Assembly (NCBI RefSeq): GCF_000518605.1
Contig: NZ_JADX01000018.1
Location: forward strand, 1 to 64,000
Reading direction: 5' to 3'
Length of the DNA: 64,000 nucleotides
DNA from: Shewanella fidelis ATCC BAA-318
GTDB taxonomy: Bacteria > Pseudomonadota > Gammaproteobacteria > Enterobacterales > Shewanellaceae
Part shown: positions 1 to 9,501 of the stretch, one piece after another
Position numbering within the stretch: the first letter of the stretch is position 1
Layout of the letters: each line of letters starts with the position of its first letter
Notes under the pieces: model-generated
The model's database searches: none
What the model saw: the letters and a program-made list of their open reading frames with translations, nothing else
What the model was told of the DNA's origin: nothing
Program-made: the position numbers and the translations under genes

Positions 1-6
1 GTCCGG

Positions 7-82
7 GTCCCCTTCGTCTAGAGGCCTAGGACACCGCCCTTTCACGGCGGTAACAGGGGTTCGAATCCCCTAGGGGATACCA
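7..82 (+). tRNA. tRNA-Glu (anticodon TTC)
   Basis: A 76-nt cloverleaf including an encoded 3' CCA. The acceptor arm GTCCCCT pairs with AGGGGAT, the anticodon loop reads CTTTCAC (TTC, Glu), and the T-arm carries GGTTCGAATC. It is followed 46 nt later by tRNA-Ala and a shared terminator, so the two are probably processed from one transcript whose promoter lies left of the window. Confidence 0.97.
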
Positions 83-128
83 CTATTTTAAATTTGTGTT
101 AGAAATGACATGAATTAATACCAGAAAT

Positions 129-204
129 GGGGCCTTAGCTCAGCTGGGAGAGCGCAACACTGGCAGTGTTGAGGTCAGCGGTTCGATCCCGCTAGGCTCC
201 ACCA
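129..204 (+). tRNA. tRNA-Ala (anticodon GGC)
   Basis: A 76-nt cloverleaf with encoded CCA. The acceptor arm GGGGCCT pairs with AGGCTCC, the D-arm is AGCTCAGCTGGGAGAGC, and the anticodon stem-loop CACTGGCAGTG gives GGC (Ala). It is the second gene of a Glu-Ala tRNA pair that ends at the hairpin at 230-254. Confidence 0.97.
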
Positions 205-229
205 TATTACTACTTAGGTAGTAAATAAA

Positions 230-254
230 AAAACCACCTTAGGGTGGTTTTTTT
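230..254 (+). terminator. Rho-independent terminator of the tRNA pair
   Basis: The inverted repeat AAACCACC-ttag-GGTGGTTT is followed by a run of T. It lies 26 nt after tRNA-Ala. Confidence 0.9.
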
Positions 255-445
255 ATACCCAAAATTTGAAATGTATTCCGATAGTAGTCTCGATTTTTGC
301 AACACCTAGTCCGCTTGCTCACTTCACTTTATGTCTCAATGATTTGCTTCATAGAGTGGGGGAGGGCCTTATACCAATCAGTATAAACATTTTTAGCTGT
401 AGCAAATTTATAGCTGGAAGCAAAAAGCCATCATTGTGATGGCTT
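255..445. other. Intergenic stretch with a lone MITE end and a small hairpin
   Basis: No gene is seen. At about 373-388 there is a lone copy of the MITE terminal sequence (TACCAATCAGTATAAA), and at 422-447 a hairpin (AAAAGCCATC-attgt-GATGGCTTTT) that could terminate transcription from either side. The rest shows no feature I can support. Confidence 0.5.
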
Positions 446-448
446 TTA

Positions 449-711
449 TACCAATTAGTATAAAGATTTAATCGCTCAGCGAGAATTTAGCGGCACTGAG
501 ACAAGGCAACGAGTGAAGAGCATAGTCATTCTACGTTCAAGCTTGTTAACGCAGGATCAGAGCCGCTAAAACTCGGCATTCTGGAGCGTTTTTGGCTGCC
601 TACTTCTGCGTTGAATAACTTCACAAGGGAACAACCATTCTTTCAATTATTCGCCTTGAATTAGTTTGCCAAAAGCGCTCTGAGTAGATCAACTTCTTAT
701 ACTAATTGGTA
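449..711 (-). repeat. MITE-like element, copy A (263 bp)
   Basis: A non-coding element bounded by inverted ends TACCAATTAGTATAAAG / TTATACTAATTGGTA and flanked on both sides by TTA (446-448 and 712-714), which looks like a target-site duplication. Its interior matches, in reverse orientation, the copies at 27313-27692 and 29306-29569, sharing for example GCAGCCAAAAACG... read on the minus strand. It encodes no protein, so any movement would need a transposase supplied from elsewhere. It lies downstream of the ABC exporter gene. Confidence 0.8.
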
Positions 712-731
712 TTAGTTCGTTGATAGTTAAC

Positions 732-2561
732 TTAATCAATACCTAAGAAGCCACCAGTTTGGTGCGCCCAAAGCTGCGCGTAGATCCCACCAGAATTGAT
801 TAACTCTTGGTGGGTACCTTGCTCAACAATTTTGCCTTCATCCAACACAATTAACCTGTCCATTGCTGCAATAGTTGATAATCGGTGTGCGATGGCAATA
901 ACCGTTTTGCCTTGCATTAACTGATATAAGCTTTCCTGAATTGCGGCTTCAACTTCAGAATCGAGTGCTGAGGTGGCTTCATCAAGTAATAGGATAGGCG
1001 CGTTCTTAAGTAATACACGGGCAATTGCAATCCTTTGACGCTGGCCGCCAGATAATTTAACCCCACGCTCACCAACTTGGGCATCGAGTCCTATATTTCC
1101 TTCAGGATCACTCAAGGTTTCAATAAATTCATAAGCTTGAGAATTTCTTATTGCGGCTTCGAGCTCTTCATCACTTGCATCTGGGTTGCCATAAAGAATA
1201 TTGTCACGAATTGAGCGATGTAGCAGTGAGGTATCTTGAGTCACCATTCCGATATGAGCGCGCAGTGAGTCTTGAGTGACTTCAGTAATATTTTGCTTAT
1301 CTATCGCAATATTACCCGATTCAACATCATGAAAACGCATTAATAGATTGACCAATGTGGACTTACCAGCCCCGGAACGACCGACTAAACCGACTTTTTC
1401 ACCAGGTTTAATTTGCAGATTGAGTTTATCAATAACGCCCGTATTCTCACCGTAGTGAAAGCTTACATCATTGAAATCGATACCACCTTTATTGACTTTA
1501 AGTGCTGGAGCATTGTCAATATCATTTATCTCTGTTGGTTTAGATAGAGTATTCATGCCGTCTGCTACAGTACCAATATTTTCAAATAGAGAACTGATCT
1601 CCCACATGATCCACTGCGACATGCCGTTGAGTCTTAGAGCCAGACTGATCGCAATTGCTATTGCGCCAACGGTAATGGCATCATCACGCCATAGCCATAT
1701 AGAGACTGCCGCAATAGAGAAAGCAAGTATGTAATTGATAACCTGTACGCTGACATTAATCCAAGTCACTAAACGCATCTGTTTATATACGGTTTCTAAA
1801 AAGGTGTGCATACTGCCTTTGGCGTATTCCGCTTCTTTTTGTGTGTGTGAAAACAGCTTTACGGTAGCAATATTGGTGTAACTATCAACGATGCGGCCTG
1901 TCATTGTAGAGCGGGCATCGGCTTGTTCGGTCGATACCTTTTTTAACTGTGGCAAAAATCGCCATTGCAACCCTATATAAACAGCTAACCAAATAAGCAT
2001 TGGGATCATGAGTCTAATGTCAGCTTTGGCGATCATCACTACCATAGAGGTAAAATAAACTAAGATATAAACCAACACATCTAGCAGTTTAGTTACTGTT
2101 TCTCGAACAGCGAGTGAAGTTTGCATCACCTTAGTTGCAACACGTCCCGCAAAGTCGTTTTGGTAGAATGACACACTTTGCTTCAGCAGATAGCGATGAG
2201 CTAACCATCTGATAGACATTGGGTAGTTGCCTAGCAAACCTTGATAAACTATCAGTGCATGTAATAAGGTCACTAATGGGATCACCACTAGAACTAACAC
2301 GGTCATACCAAGTAAGCGTGTGCCTTCTTGCTCAAATAAAGTCTTGGGATCATGTTGAACCAGTAGGTCGACTAGATCGCCCATAAAACCAAATAGTGAT
2401 ACTTCCAGAATCGCAAGTATCGCCGTTAAAATTGACATAATAATCAGCGGAACTTCAAAGCCACGGGTATAGTGGCGGCAAAAAGCGTAAATCCCTTGGG
2501 GCGGCTGTTGTGGTTCTTTGTTAGGCAGCGGATCGACCCAAGACTCAAATCGTTTGAACAT
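732..2561 (-). CDS. ABC exporter, fused permease and ATPase
   Basis: A 609-residue half-transporter of the MsbA/MdlB-like type that would work as a dimer in the inner membrane, using ATP hydrolysis to export a substrate that cannot be identified here. The first ~330 residues hold about six hydrophobic segments (ABC transmembrane type 1). The nucleotide-binding domain follows, with Walker A GRSGAGKST near residue 392, signature LSGGQRQR near 502, Walker B ILLLDEATSALD near 525 and the H-loop IAHRLST near 557. The length is normal for the family. No partner gene is adjacent. It is transcribed leftwards as a single gene, with a MITE copy just past its stop. Start ATG at 2561 is the first in-frame choice. 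Confidence 0.9.
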   Translation of the reverse strand: MFKRFESWVDPLPNKEPQQPPQGIYAFCRHYTRGFEVPLIIMSILTAILAILEVSLFGFMGDLVDLLVQHDPKTLFEQEGTRLLGMTVLVLVVIPLVTLLHALIVYQGLLGNYPMSIRWLAHRYLLKQSVSFYQNDFAGRVATKVMQTSLAVRETVTKLLDVLVYILVYFTSMVVMIAKADIRLMIPMLIWLAVYIGLQWRFLPQLKKVSTEQADARSTMTGRIVDSYTNIATVKLFSHTQKEAEYAKGSMHTFLETVYKQMRLVTWINVSVQVINYILAFSIAAVSIWLWRDDAITVGAIAIAISLALRLNGMSQWIMWEISSLFENIGTVADGMNTLSKPTEINDIDNAPALKVNKGGIDFNDVSFHYGENTGVIDKLNLQIKPGEKVGLVGRSGAGKSTLVNLLMRFHDVESGNIAIDKQNITEVTQDSLRAHIGMVTQDTSLLHRSIRDNILYGNPDASDEELEAAIRNSQAYEFIETLSDPEGNIGLDAQVGERGVKLSGGQRQRIAIARVLLKNAPILLLDEATSALDSEVEAAIQESLYQLMQGKTVIAIAHRLSTIAAMDRLIVLDEGKIVEQGTHQELINSGGIYAQLWAHQTGGFLGID

Positions 2562-2748
2562 GTTTTTACTCAGTTTTATAGAAAAGTTAGAAAATTCTAA
2601 TGCATCGATAGCATATAGGATTACTTAGGTTAAGTGTATACAAAGCAGTGTAACTAAATATTCTTTATATTCAGTTCCGTTTTCCGCTAGTTCCCGATGA
2701 GCTTGTTGCGTAATATTGTCGTCATTAATAGCGTGCCAAAGGTCAAAA

Positions 2749-4227
2749 ATGGTGGAACACGATTGTCAAACAGATCTTCAAGCTTGTCGCAAAGCAAGAC
2801 TTGCTCGTGATCCTCGTTTTGATGGGCAATTCTTTATTGGCGTACTAACGACTAAAATTTATTGTCGCCCTATCTGTCCTGCCGTGAGTCCAAAAGAGCA
2901 GAATGTAAGATATTTTGATACGGCATTGCAGGCTGCAAATGCAGGTTTGCGACCGTGTCTTCGTTGTCGGCCAGATAGTGCACCGCAATCTTATGCGTGG
3001 AAGGGAACACAAACTACGCTCGAACGAGCCAAAGCGCTGATTGATAGTGGCGCGATTACAGGGCAAGGTGGCCAGAGTATAGAGGACTTAGCGACTCGCT
3101 TAGGCATAAGTAGCCGCTATTTACGAAAACTATTTCAAGATAAGCTTGGCACATCAGTTAAGTCTTACGCTCAATATCAACAGCTAATGTTAGCAAAACA
3201 ACTGCTGCACCAAACTAAGCTAACAATCACCCAGGTGGCGTTTGCAGCTGGCTTTAATAGCATTCGCCGCTTTAACGAAGTGTTTCAACAGACTTTGCAG
3301 CTAACACCGAGTCAATTGCGAAAGACAGCCAACATTGATACTAAAGCGGAGCAGGCAGAGGAGAAAGGGCGTGTCGCTCTGAAATTACAATTAAGCTATA
3401 GGCCTCCATTACGTTGGCCTGAGCAGCACCACTTCTATCAAGTGCGAGCGGTGCAAAATATGGAGTGGCTGGAAGATGAATTCAGTTATGGGCGTAGTTT
3501 TTCCATTAATGAGGTAAGTGGTTACTTCAATGCTAAGGTCGACAGTGCTGCAAACTTATTTAATGTTGAGATAGTGCTAGTTGATAACAGCGCATTACCA
3601 CAACTTGGTTTGATTATTAATGAGATCCGTAGAGTGTTAGATCTCAATGCCAATATTGCACAAATAGATAAAGCCTTACTTGAGCTAAATCCTATTAGTA
3701 GTTTAATGAGAGAAGGGCTTAGATTGCCCGGTGTTTGGTCTGCATTTGAAGCGGGATGCCGTGCAGTACTTGGTCAACAGGTTAGCATTGTACAGGCATC
3801 CAAACTCCTCAATCAGTTAGTGCTCGCTTATGGTGAGGAGCGTACTATCGGTGATAGAAGGGTTAAGCTTTTCCCTACGCCAGAGGTGATCGCTAGCGCT
3901 GAATTAAGTGAGCTAAAAATGCCCAATGCGAGAAAAAAAGCACTGAATGCACTTGCTCAATTTGTCAGCGAAAATCCAGATGCTGATTTAAGCGATTGGT
4001 TGTCAATTAAAGGTATTGGACCATGGACAGTAGCTTACGCCAAAATGCGTGGTCAAAGTGATCCCGATGTTTTGCTATGTGGCGATCTAGTGGTAAAAAA
4101 ACGAATTTTGGCTTTGTATGCCGAGCAGGGTTTGAACAATGAGAATTACACCGACATAACCGATTCATTGGCAAAACAAATTGCCCCTTGGGGTAGCTAT
4201 TTAACTTTTCAATTGTGGAACCTTTGA
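2749..4227 (+). CDS. alkA: Ada-N / AraC / AlkA fusion: DNA-3-methyladenine glycosylase II with methyl-sensing domain
   Basis: A 492-residue alkylation-repair protein with three parts. Residues 1-80 are an Ada-type zinc domain with cysteines in KIYCRPIC (C39, C43) and CLRC near 70, the site that takes methyl groups from phosphotriesters. Residues ~90-190 are an AraC-type helix-turn-helix. The remainder is an AlkA glycosylase with the helix-hairpin-helix GIGPWTVAYAKMRG and a catalytic Asp in CGDLVV. It should both sense methylation and excise 3-methyladenine. I chose ATG 2749 over TTG 2716 because AAAGG sits 6 nt upstream. The stop overlaps the ogt start by one base, so the two are co-translated. 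It is fused differently from E. coli Ada, where the sensor is joined to a methyltransferase. Confidence 0.92.
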   Translation: MVEHDCQTDLQACRKARLARDPRFDGQFFIGVLTTKIYCRPICPAVSPKEQNVRYFDTALQAANAGLRPCLRCRPDSAPQSYAWKGTQTTLERAKALIDSGAITGQGGQSIEDLATRLGISSRYLRKLFQDKLGTSVKSYAQYQQLMLAKQLLHQTKLTITQVAFAAGFNSIRRFNEVFQQTLQLTPSQLRKTANIDTKAEQAEEKGRVALKLQLSYRPPLRWPEQHHFYQVRAVQNMEWLEDEFSYGRSFSINEVSGYFNAKVDSAANLFNVEIVLVDNSALPQLGLIINEIRRVLDLNANIAQIDKALLELNPISSLMREGLRLPGVWSAFEAGCRAVLGQQVSIVQASKLLNQLVLAYGEERTIGDRRVKLFPTPEVIASAELSELKMPNARKKALNALAQFVSENPDADLSDWLSIKGIGPWTVAYAKMRGQSDPDVLLCGDLVVKKRILALYAEQGLNNENYTDITDSLAKQIAPWGSYLTFQLWNL

Positions 4228-4772
4228 TGAGCAAATTTAACCCCACCGCTAAACTTAACTTCCAAACAAGTTTTGGACATCTCTCCCTTTGCGCGAACGC
4301 ACAAGGTTTAACACATCTTAGTTTTATTCCTAGTGCTGAGGATGAATGGCAATCTCGCGAAATAGATAATCAACAGATCATCGATAACCGTGACGTTATT
4401 CTTGATAAGCAGGATCTAGTTGTCGCTGAGAAACACTTAGCGCAAGCGCAACAAGAATTAATAGAGTATTTTGCGCAACAAAGACAGCATTTCGAGGTGC
4501 CGCTTGCGCCGAAAGGCACAGAGTTTCAAAAGCAAGTGTGGCAGGCATTAGGCGAGCTTGGACACGGTCAAAGCTGTAGCTACGGTGATATTGCCAATAA
4601 AATCGACAGGCCCAAAGCAGTTAGGGCCGTAGGTACCGCAAATGGGGCGAACCCGATTGCCATTATAGTGCCTTGTCATAGAGTGATAGGTAAAAATGGC
4701 ACATTGACAGGTTATGCTTATGGGTTAGCGTTAAAGCAAAAGTTACTTAAGCTTGAAGGCTTATCGCTTTAG
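4227..4772 (+). CDS. ogt: Methylated-DNA--protein-cysteine methyltransferase
   Basis: A 181-residue suicide repair protein that removes O6-alkyl groups from guanine by transfer to its own cysteine. The active-site motif is IVPCHRVIG, and the DNA-binding helix region GDIANKIDRPKAVRAVGTANGANP precedes it. ATG 4227 shares its A with the TGA of the upstream alkA fusion (TGATG), which fits translational coupling; the in-frame GTG at 4215 is less likely. One small departure from the family is GYAYGLALK after the active site, where most members have GYAGG. The pair forms a compact alkylation-repair operon. Confidence 0.93.
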   Translation: MSKFNPTAKLNFQTSFGHLSLCANAQGLTHLSFIPSAEDEWQSREIDNQQIIDNRDVILDKQDLVVAEKHLAQAQQELIEYFAQQRQHFEVPLAPKGTEFQKQVWQALGELGHGQSCSYGDIANKIDRPKAVRAVGTANGANPIAIIVPCHRVIGKNGTLTGYAYGLALKQKLLKLEGLSL

Positions 4773-4917
4773 CTTATCGATAAGGGCTTCTCTTGCAATG
4801 ATTCACCTGTAGAGTCATAGCTATTCGTATAGTACAGAACTAAGAAAGATAAGCTTTTAAGCAGATATTAGCGTAGAATAGCGGCCTTATTTTTGATTAG
4901 GCATTAACCTGTAAATT

Positions 4918-6237
4918 ATGACTCAGCCAGTAACTTCAACCGACAAAGCTGCAACGCAAGCTGTCGCAACCGCAACAACTCACAGCGACTTTACTCAACT
5001 AGGGTTGATCCCTGAGTTGCTTGAGACCTTAAAGCTGCTGAGTTATGCCACACCAACACCGATTCAGTCACATATGATCCCCGCTGTGATCGCAGGTAAA
5101 GACGTTCTCGGTGGTGCGAAAACAGGTTCAGGTAAAACGGCAGCATTTGCCTTACCTATTATTCAAAAACTAGCTAAGGCTGGCCCACGAAAAGCCGGTA
5201 GTCAGTCTGTTTCTTGTTTGGTTCTCGTACCAACTCGTGAATTGGCCCAACAAGTAAGCGATAGCTTTATGCGTTACTCGCAGCTTATTAAACCTAACTT
5301 AAAGACATTGGCGGTGTATGGTGGGGTATCGACTAATGCACAAATGCAAAGTCTACGTGGTGGTGCAGATATTGTAGTGGCAACGCCGGGTCGTTTAATT
5401 GATCTTACTTCAAGTAACGCAATCAAGTTGGATAAGACCCAAACATTGGTGTTAGATGAAGCTGACCGCATGTTAAGTCTAGGTTTTACTGAAGAGATTA
5501 ATGAGCTGTTAGCCAAATTACCAAAAGCTAAGCAAACCTTATTGTTCTCGGCAACGTTTCCAGAAGAAGTGCGAGAACTGACAAGCTCATTACTTAATGA
5601 TCCTGTTGAAGTTCAGCTTCAGGAGCAAGAACAAACCACATTAGAGCAGCGGGTTATCACCGTTAACCGCAGCCGTAAAACGGCTCTACTTGCACAGTTG
5701 ATTAAAGATAATCAGTGGCAACAAGTGTTAATTTTTGCTAGTGCGAAATACAGTTGTAACCGGCTAGCTCAAAAGTTGGAAAATGCTGGCATTACTGCTG
5801 AAGTGTTCCATAGCGATAAGGGCCAAGGCGCGCGTAATCGCGTACTAGACGGTTTTAAGTCAGGTGAGATCCAAGTACTGATCGCGACCGATATTGCCGC
5901 TCGTGGTATCGATATCGAAAAACTACCTGTAGTGATTAACTTTGAGTTACCAAGAAGCCCTGCAGATTATATGCACCGCATCGGTCGAAGTGGCCGTGCT
6001 GGTGAGGCGGGTTTAGCAGTGAGCTTAATTTCTCATGATGAATACCAGCACTTTAAACTGATTGAAAAGAAAAATAAAATTCGCTTAGTACGAGAGCAAA
6101 TTCCAGGGTTTGAAGCCGATGCACAAGCCCCTGCAGATTGTCCATCTCGTGAGCCAAAACCAATGGCAAAACCAGCGGGTACCGGTAAAAAGCATCGTAA
6201 AAAGGCTAACGCAGAGATTTGGGGGAAAAAGTCTTAG
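4918..6237 (+). CDS. DEAD-box ATP-dependent RNA helicase, RhlE-like
   Basis: A 439-residue RNA helicase of the kind used in ribosome assembly and RNA turnover. Visible motifs are the Q motif (TPTPIQ), motif I GAKTGSGKTAA near residue 67, Ia PTRELAQQ, motif II DEAD near 182, motif III SAT, and motif VI HRIGRSGRAG near 355. A short basic tail (KKHRKKA) follows the core, as in RhlE-type enzymes. It is a single gene with its own terminator. The exact subfamily (RhlE, DbpA, SrmB) cannot be fixed without alignment, so no symbol is given. Confidence 0.92.
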   Translation: MTQPVTSTDKAATQAVATATTHSDFTQLGLIPELLETLKLLSYATPTPIQSHMIPAVIAGKDVLGGAKTGSGKTAAFALPIIQKLAKAGPRKAGSQSVSCLVLVPTRELAQQVSDSFMRYSQLIKPNLKTLAVYGGVSTNAQMQSLRGGADIVVATPGRLIDLTSSNAIKLDKTQTLVLDEADRMLSLGFTEEINELLAKLPKAKQTLLFSATFPEEVRELTSSLLNDPVEVQLQEQEQTTLEQRVITVNRSRKTALLAQLIKDNQWQQVLIFASAKYSCNRLAQKLENAGITAEVFHSDKGQGARNRVLDGFKSGEIQVLIATDIAARGIDIEKLPVVINFELPRSPADYMHRIGRSGRAGEAGLAVSLISHDEYQHFKLIEKKNKIRLVREQIPGFEADAQAPADCPSREPKPMAKPAGTGKKHRKKANAEIWGKKS

Positions 6238-6282
6238 TTAATGTAAGACTGTAATGTCACTCTGAAACTATATGCTAAATTC

Positions 6283-6309
6283 AAGAGCTCCAATTGGAGC
6301 TCTTTTTTA
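6283..6309 (+). terminator. Terminator after the DEAD-box helicase
   Basis: A perfect palindrome AAGAGCTCCAATTGGAGCTCTT followed by T residues, 46 nt after the helicase stop. Confidence 0.85.
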
Positions 6310-6469
6310 TATCAGTATAAATTTTGGTTCCGGATCAAATTTTGTCATCGATTATGTCTGCACTGTAATAAAGCAATGGCGTGGCATAGCGGCTTTGGGT
6401 ATGCTCTTGTCGATTTACCGTCTCTTATGCTGATTGGTAGTAATACTCACAATTTATCTAGGAAACACT

Positions 6470-6940
6470 ATGCAGCACCTATTTTGGTTAGTTGAGGGGC
6501 AAATTGCAGGACGCAGTGGGCCAAATAAAGACCCGTGGGATCTTGCACAGATAAAAGCGTCGGGGATAGATGCTATTTTATCGGTTAATCATGGTGAAGA
6601 GTGTAATCTGCAGCAGATTGCAGATTTAGGTTTTGATTACCTATGTGTGCCGTTTTCAAGCAATATTCCGCCTAAGGAAGAAGATTTAGCAATCTGTACA
6701 GAACAAGTACCGAAAGCACTGGCGTTCATTAGGCAGTGTGAACAGCAAGACAAAACGGTACTCATTCATTGTCGCTCAGGTAAAGATCGTACAGGGCTAA
6801 TTATGGCCTACTATTTGATGGACAATGGCGCTGCGCCACTGCATGCTGTTAGTCAAGTTCGAGCTGTACGTGATATTGCTTTTAGCTCAGAAGGTTGGGA
6901 TCAATTTGCATTTGATGTGCTTTATGCGCTACAAGATTAA
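6470..6940 (+). CDS. Dual-specificity/tyrosine phosphatase family protein
   Basis: A 156-residue cytoplasmic protein with the cysteine-phosphatase signature HCRSGKDRTG (nucleophile C101, R107) and a likely general acid upstream. It resembles the small DSP-like phosphatases of Vibrio and Shewanella; the substrate is unknown. ATG 6470 is preferred because AGGA lies 8 nt before it; an upstream in-frame start at 6434 would add 12 residues with no family support. The phospholipase-like lipoprotein gene follows after 26 nt and may be co-transcribed. Confidence 0.82.
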   Translation: MQHLFWLVEGQIAGRSGPNKDPWDLAQIKASGIDAILSVNHGEECNLQQIADLGFDYLCVPFSSNIPPKEEDLAICTEQVPKALAFIRQCEQQDKTVLIHCRSGKDRTGLIMAYYLMDNGAAPLHAVSQVRAVRDIAFSSEGWDQFAFDVLYALQD

Positions 6941-6966
6941 TTAAGGTTCGCAAATAGAATAATAAA

Positions 6967-8508
6967 ATGAATGCAAAAGGATTGCAGACGTTCCATTTAC
7001 TAAAGTTAATACTTCTTTGGGCAGTTTGGGGATTAACCGGCTGCCAATCTTCTACTGTTTTCCCAGAGAAAACAATTTCTACGCAATTGTCGCCACAACA
7101 AGATTGGCCGCTTGTTCGCTATATTCAAGATGATCTCAAAGCTCAACCTGATCTCTCAGGTGTTTTACCGCTCGCAGATGGCGTTGATGCGTTAACTGCT
7201 CGCTTGGCGCTAGTGAGTGCAGCCAGTGCCAGCATTGATATGCAATATTATATCTACCGTGGCGACGACAGTGGTCGCTTACTGATGTGGCATTTAATTG
7301 AAGCTGCAGATCGCGGGGTGAGAGTCAGAATTTTATTTGATGATATGGCAATCAAGGATGCCGATGAAGCACTCGTTATGTTGGCTGAGCACAAGAATAT
7401 TGAGGTGCGCTTATACAATCCATCATTTGAGCGTAGCTTTCGCAACTTAGCTTTTGTCGTAGGTTTTTCCCGTTTAAATCACCGTATGCATAATAAATCG
7501 TTAACGGTTGATAACGCCATTACCATAGTGGGTGGGCGTAATATTGGTAACGAGTATTTTTCAAATAATAGTGACGTTGAGTTTGGTGACTTCGATTTAA
7601 TGGCGATTGGTGATGTAGTAGGGCAAGTATCAGATCAATTTGATCTATATTGGAATGCGCCTATTAGTGTAGACATTAATGCCCTTAGCCATCATCAGGT
7701 GTCTGCAGAGCAAGTCGCATCAGAGCTCAGCTTAGTTAAAGCTGCAAAGAGTGCTTACAAGAGCAACCCTTATGTCGAACGACTTTTGCAAAGCCAGCTT
7801 ATTCCGCAAATGCAGCAAAATAGCTTAACTTGGTATTGGGGGCCCACCACATTAGTTTTTGATCAACCAGATAAGCAAAACCACGCCTCAGATACCGATA
7901 GTATTTTAGCTGATTTAAGTGCCTTTTTAGCTAAAGCCGAAGACGAAGTGATATTGGTGTCGCCTTACTTTGTACCAACCAAAGCGGGTGCTGATAGCAT
8001 CATAGCAACAGCGAAGCGTGGTATAGATATAACAATACTAACCAATAGCTTAGCGGCAACCGATGTTCTTGCTGTGCATGCAGGTTATAGGCAATACAGA
8101 CAACGCCTGTTAGAGGCTGGGGTTAACATCTTTGAGGTTAAAGCTAATCCCGACATAAAAAAAACCAGTAGTTGGAGTGGTAGCTCGAAAAGCAGCTTAC
8201 ATGCAAAAACGTTTATAACAGATAAGCGCTCAGTATTTGTTGGCTCGTTCAATTTCGATCCGCGATCAGCATGGCTCAATACAGAAATGGGATTAATCGT
8301 TGACAACCAGCAGCTCGCTGAAGACATCGTTGACGACTTAGTCAGTAATCTAGAGAAAAGTACTTATCGTCTAGCAGTAGAAGATGGCGAATTGGTATGG
8401 TTTGACGATTTTAATCAACGTAAAATCTATACAGAACCTGATGCTGGCCTATGGCGAAAGTTTCTTGTCGATTGTATCGCATTATTACCAATTGAATCAC
8501 AGCTTTAA
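6967..8508 (+). CDS. Phospholipase D family lipoprotein, ClsC-like
   Basis: A 513-residue predicted lipoprotein: a hydrophobic leader ends in the lipobox LTGC with C26 as the lipidated residue. Two HKD motifs mark the phospholipase D superfamily: HNKSLTVD near residue 177 and HAKTFITD near 412, each followed by the GG/GS..N element. This arrangement and length match ClsC/YmdC cardiolipin synthases, which join phospholipid headgroups, but other PLD lipoproteins look similar. It follows the phosphatase gene by 26 nt in the same direction. Confidence 0.85.
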   Translation: MNAKGLQTFHLLKLILLWAVWGLTGCQSSTVFPEKTISTQLSPQQDWPLVRYIQDDLKAQPDLSGVLPLADGVDALTARLALVSAASASIDMQYYIYRGDDSGRLLMWHLIEAADRGVRVRILFDDMAIKDADEALVMLAEHKNIEVRLYNPSFERSFRNLAFVVGFSRLNHRMHNKSLTVDNAITIVGGRNIGNEYFSNNSDVEFGDFDLMAIGDVVGQVSDQFDLYWNAPISVDINALSHHQVSAEQVASELSLVKAAKSAYKSNPYVERLLQSQLIPQMQQNSLTWYWGPTTLVFDQPDKQNHASDTDSILADLSAFLAKAEDEVILVSPYFVPTKAGADSIIATAKRGIDITILTNSLAATDVLAVHAGYRQYRQRLLEAGVNIFEVKANPDIKKTSSWSGSSKSSLHAKTFITDKRSVFVGSFNFDPRSAWLNTEMGLIVDNQQLAEDIVDDLVSNLEKSTYRLAVEDGELVWFDDFNQRKIYTEPDAGLWRKFLVDCIALLPIESQL

Positions 8509-8574
8509 TTGTATGACCTAATTGCTTAGGTTACAGTTTTAAATACACATGAATGTTCTTTTGGCAGTAACAGT

Positions 8575-9501
8575 ATGGACGCAATAACTAAAACTAAACC
8601 TAAGAGTAAAGCTAATCAATCTCAGGGCTTGTTGTTATTTAAATTATCGCTTACCCAGTTATTTGCATTGGGGACATTGAAGATCCGTGAGTTGGTGCCC
8701 TATAGCCCTTTAAGCGCCATTCCTCATTCGCATCCAACCATTTTAGGTGCGGCGACCATTCGAGGTTCGACGATTCCAATTATTGATATGGCTGCTGCGA
8801 TTGGTTATCGCCCGATCACAGAGGAAGAGCGTAAAGACAGTTATATCATCATCACTGATTGCCAAAGAATGGTGATTGGCTTTTTGGTTCGCGCGATAGA
8901 CAAAATTATTGAGTGTAACTGGCGTGATATTGAAAAGCCGCCGAGCACGTTAGGTAAAAATGCATTTTTGACCGGTGTGACTAAAATTGATGACAAGCTG
9001 GTACAACTGCTTGATGTGGAGTTACTGCTGTCTAAGGTGTTCCCCCTAAGTCCGGAAACCACAAGAGCCATTTTAACCGATGTGCAGCGCGAATATTTAA
9101 AACCAATGAATATCCTGTTGGTCGATGATTCTAAAGTCGCACGTAAGCAACTTAGTGATGCGCTCGACAGTATTAATATCCCCTATCAAGTGACCGCAGA
9201 TGGTAAAGATGCGTTGACTATTATGCAGCAAGCTGAGCGTGACCATCAGCCAATTAATATTCTCGTGAGTGATATTGAAATGCCTGGGCTAGATGGCTAT
9301 GAATTGGCATTTGAAGTTAAGAACAACCCAGCTATTGCACCAGCCTATATTATCTTACATACCTCACTTTCAAGTGAGATAAGTGTCAGCCAAGCCCACC
9401 AAGTCGGAGCTAATGAAGCGTTAACTAAATTTTGTGCCCATGAATTGATTGAGGCTATGCTGCGAGGGGCCGAAAAAGTCTCTGCAAACGCTAATCTTTA
9501 G
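8575..9501 (+). CDS. cheV: Chemotaxis protein CheV (CheW-like adaptor plus receiver)
   Basis: A 308-residue two-domain chemotaxis coupling protein. Residues ~20-165 are a CheW-like domain that links chemoreceptors to CheA, and residues ~180-300 a response-regulator receiver with the acidic pocket VDDSK, the phospho-acceptor Asp in SDIEMPG and the conserved Lys in LTKF. Phosphorylation of the receiver is known to tune receptor coupling in other bacteria. It stands alone here, away from a che operon. Confidence 0.92.
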   Translation: MDAITKTKPKSKANQSQGLLLFKLSLTQLFALGTLKIRELVPYSPLSAIPHSHPTILGAATIRGSTIPIIDMAAAIGYRPITEEERKDSYIIITDCQRMVIGFLVRAIDKIIECNWRDIEKPPSTLGKNAFLTGVTKIDDKLVQLLDVELLLSKVFPLSPETTRAILTDVQREYLKPMNILLVDDSKVARKQLSDALDSINIPYQVTADGKDALTIMQQAERDHQPINILVSDIEMPGLDGYELAFEVKNNPAIAPAYIILHTSLSSEISVSQAHQVGANEALTKFCAHELIEAMLRGAEKVSANANL

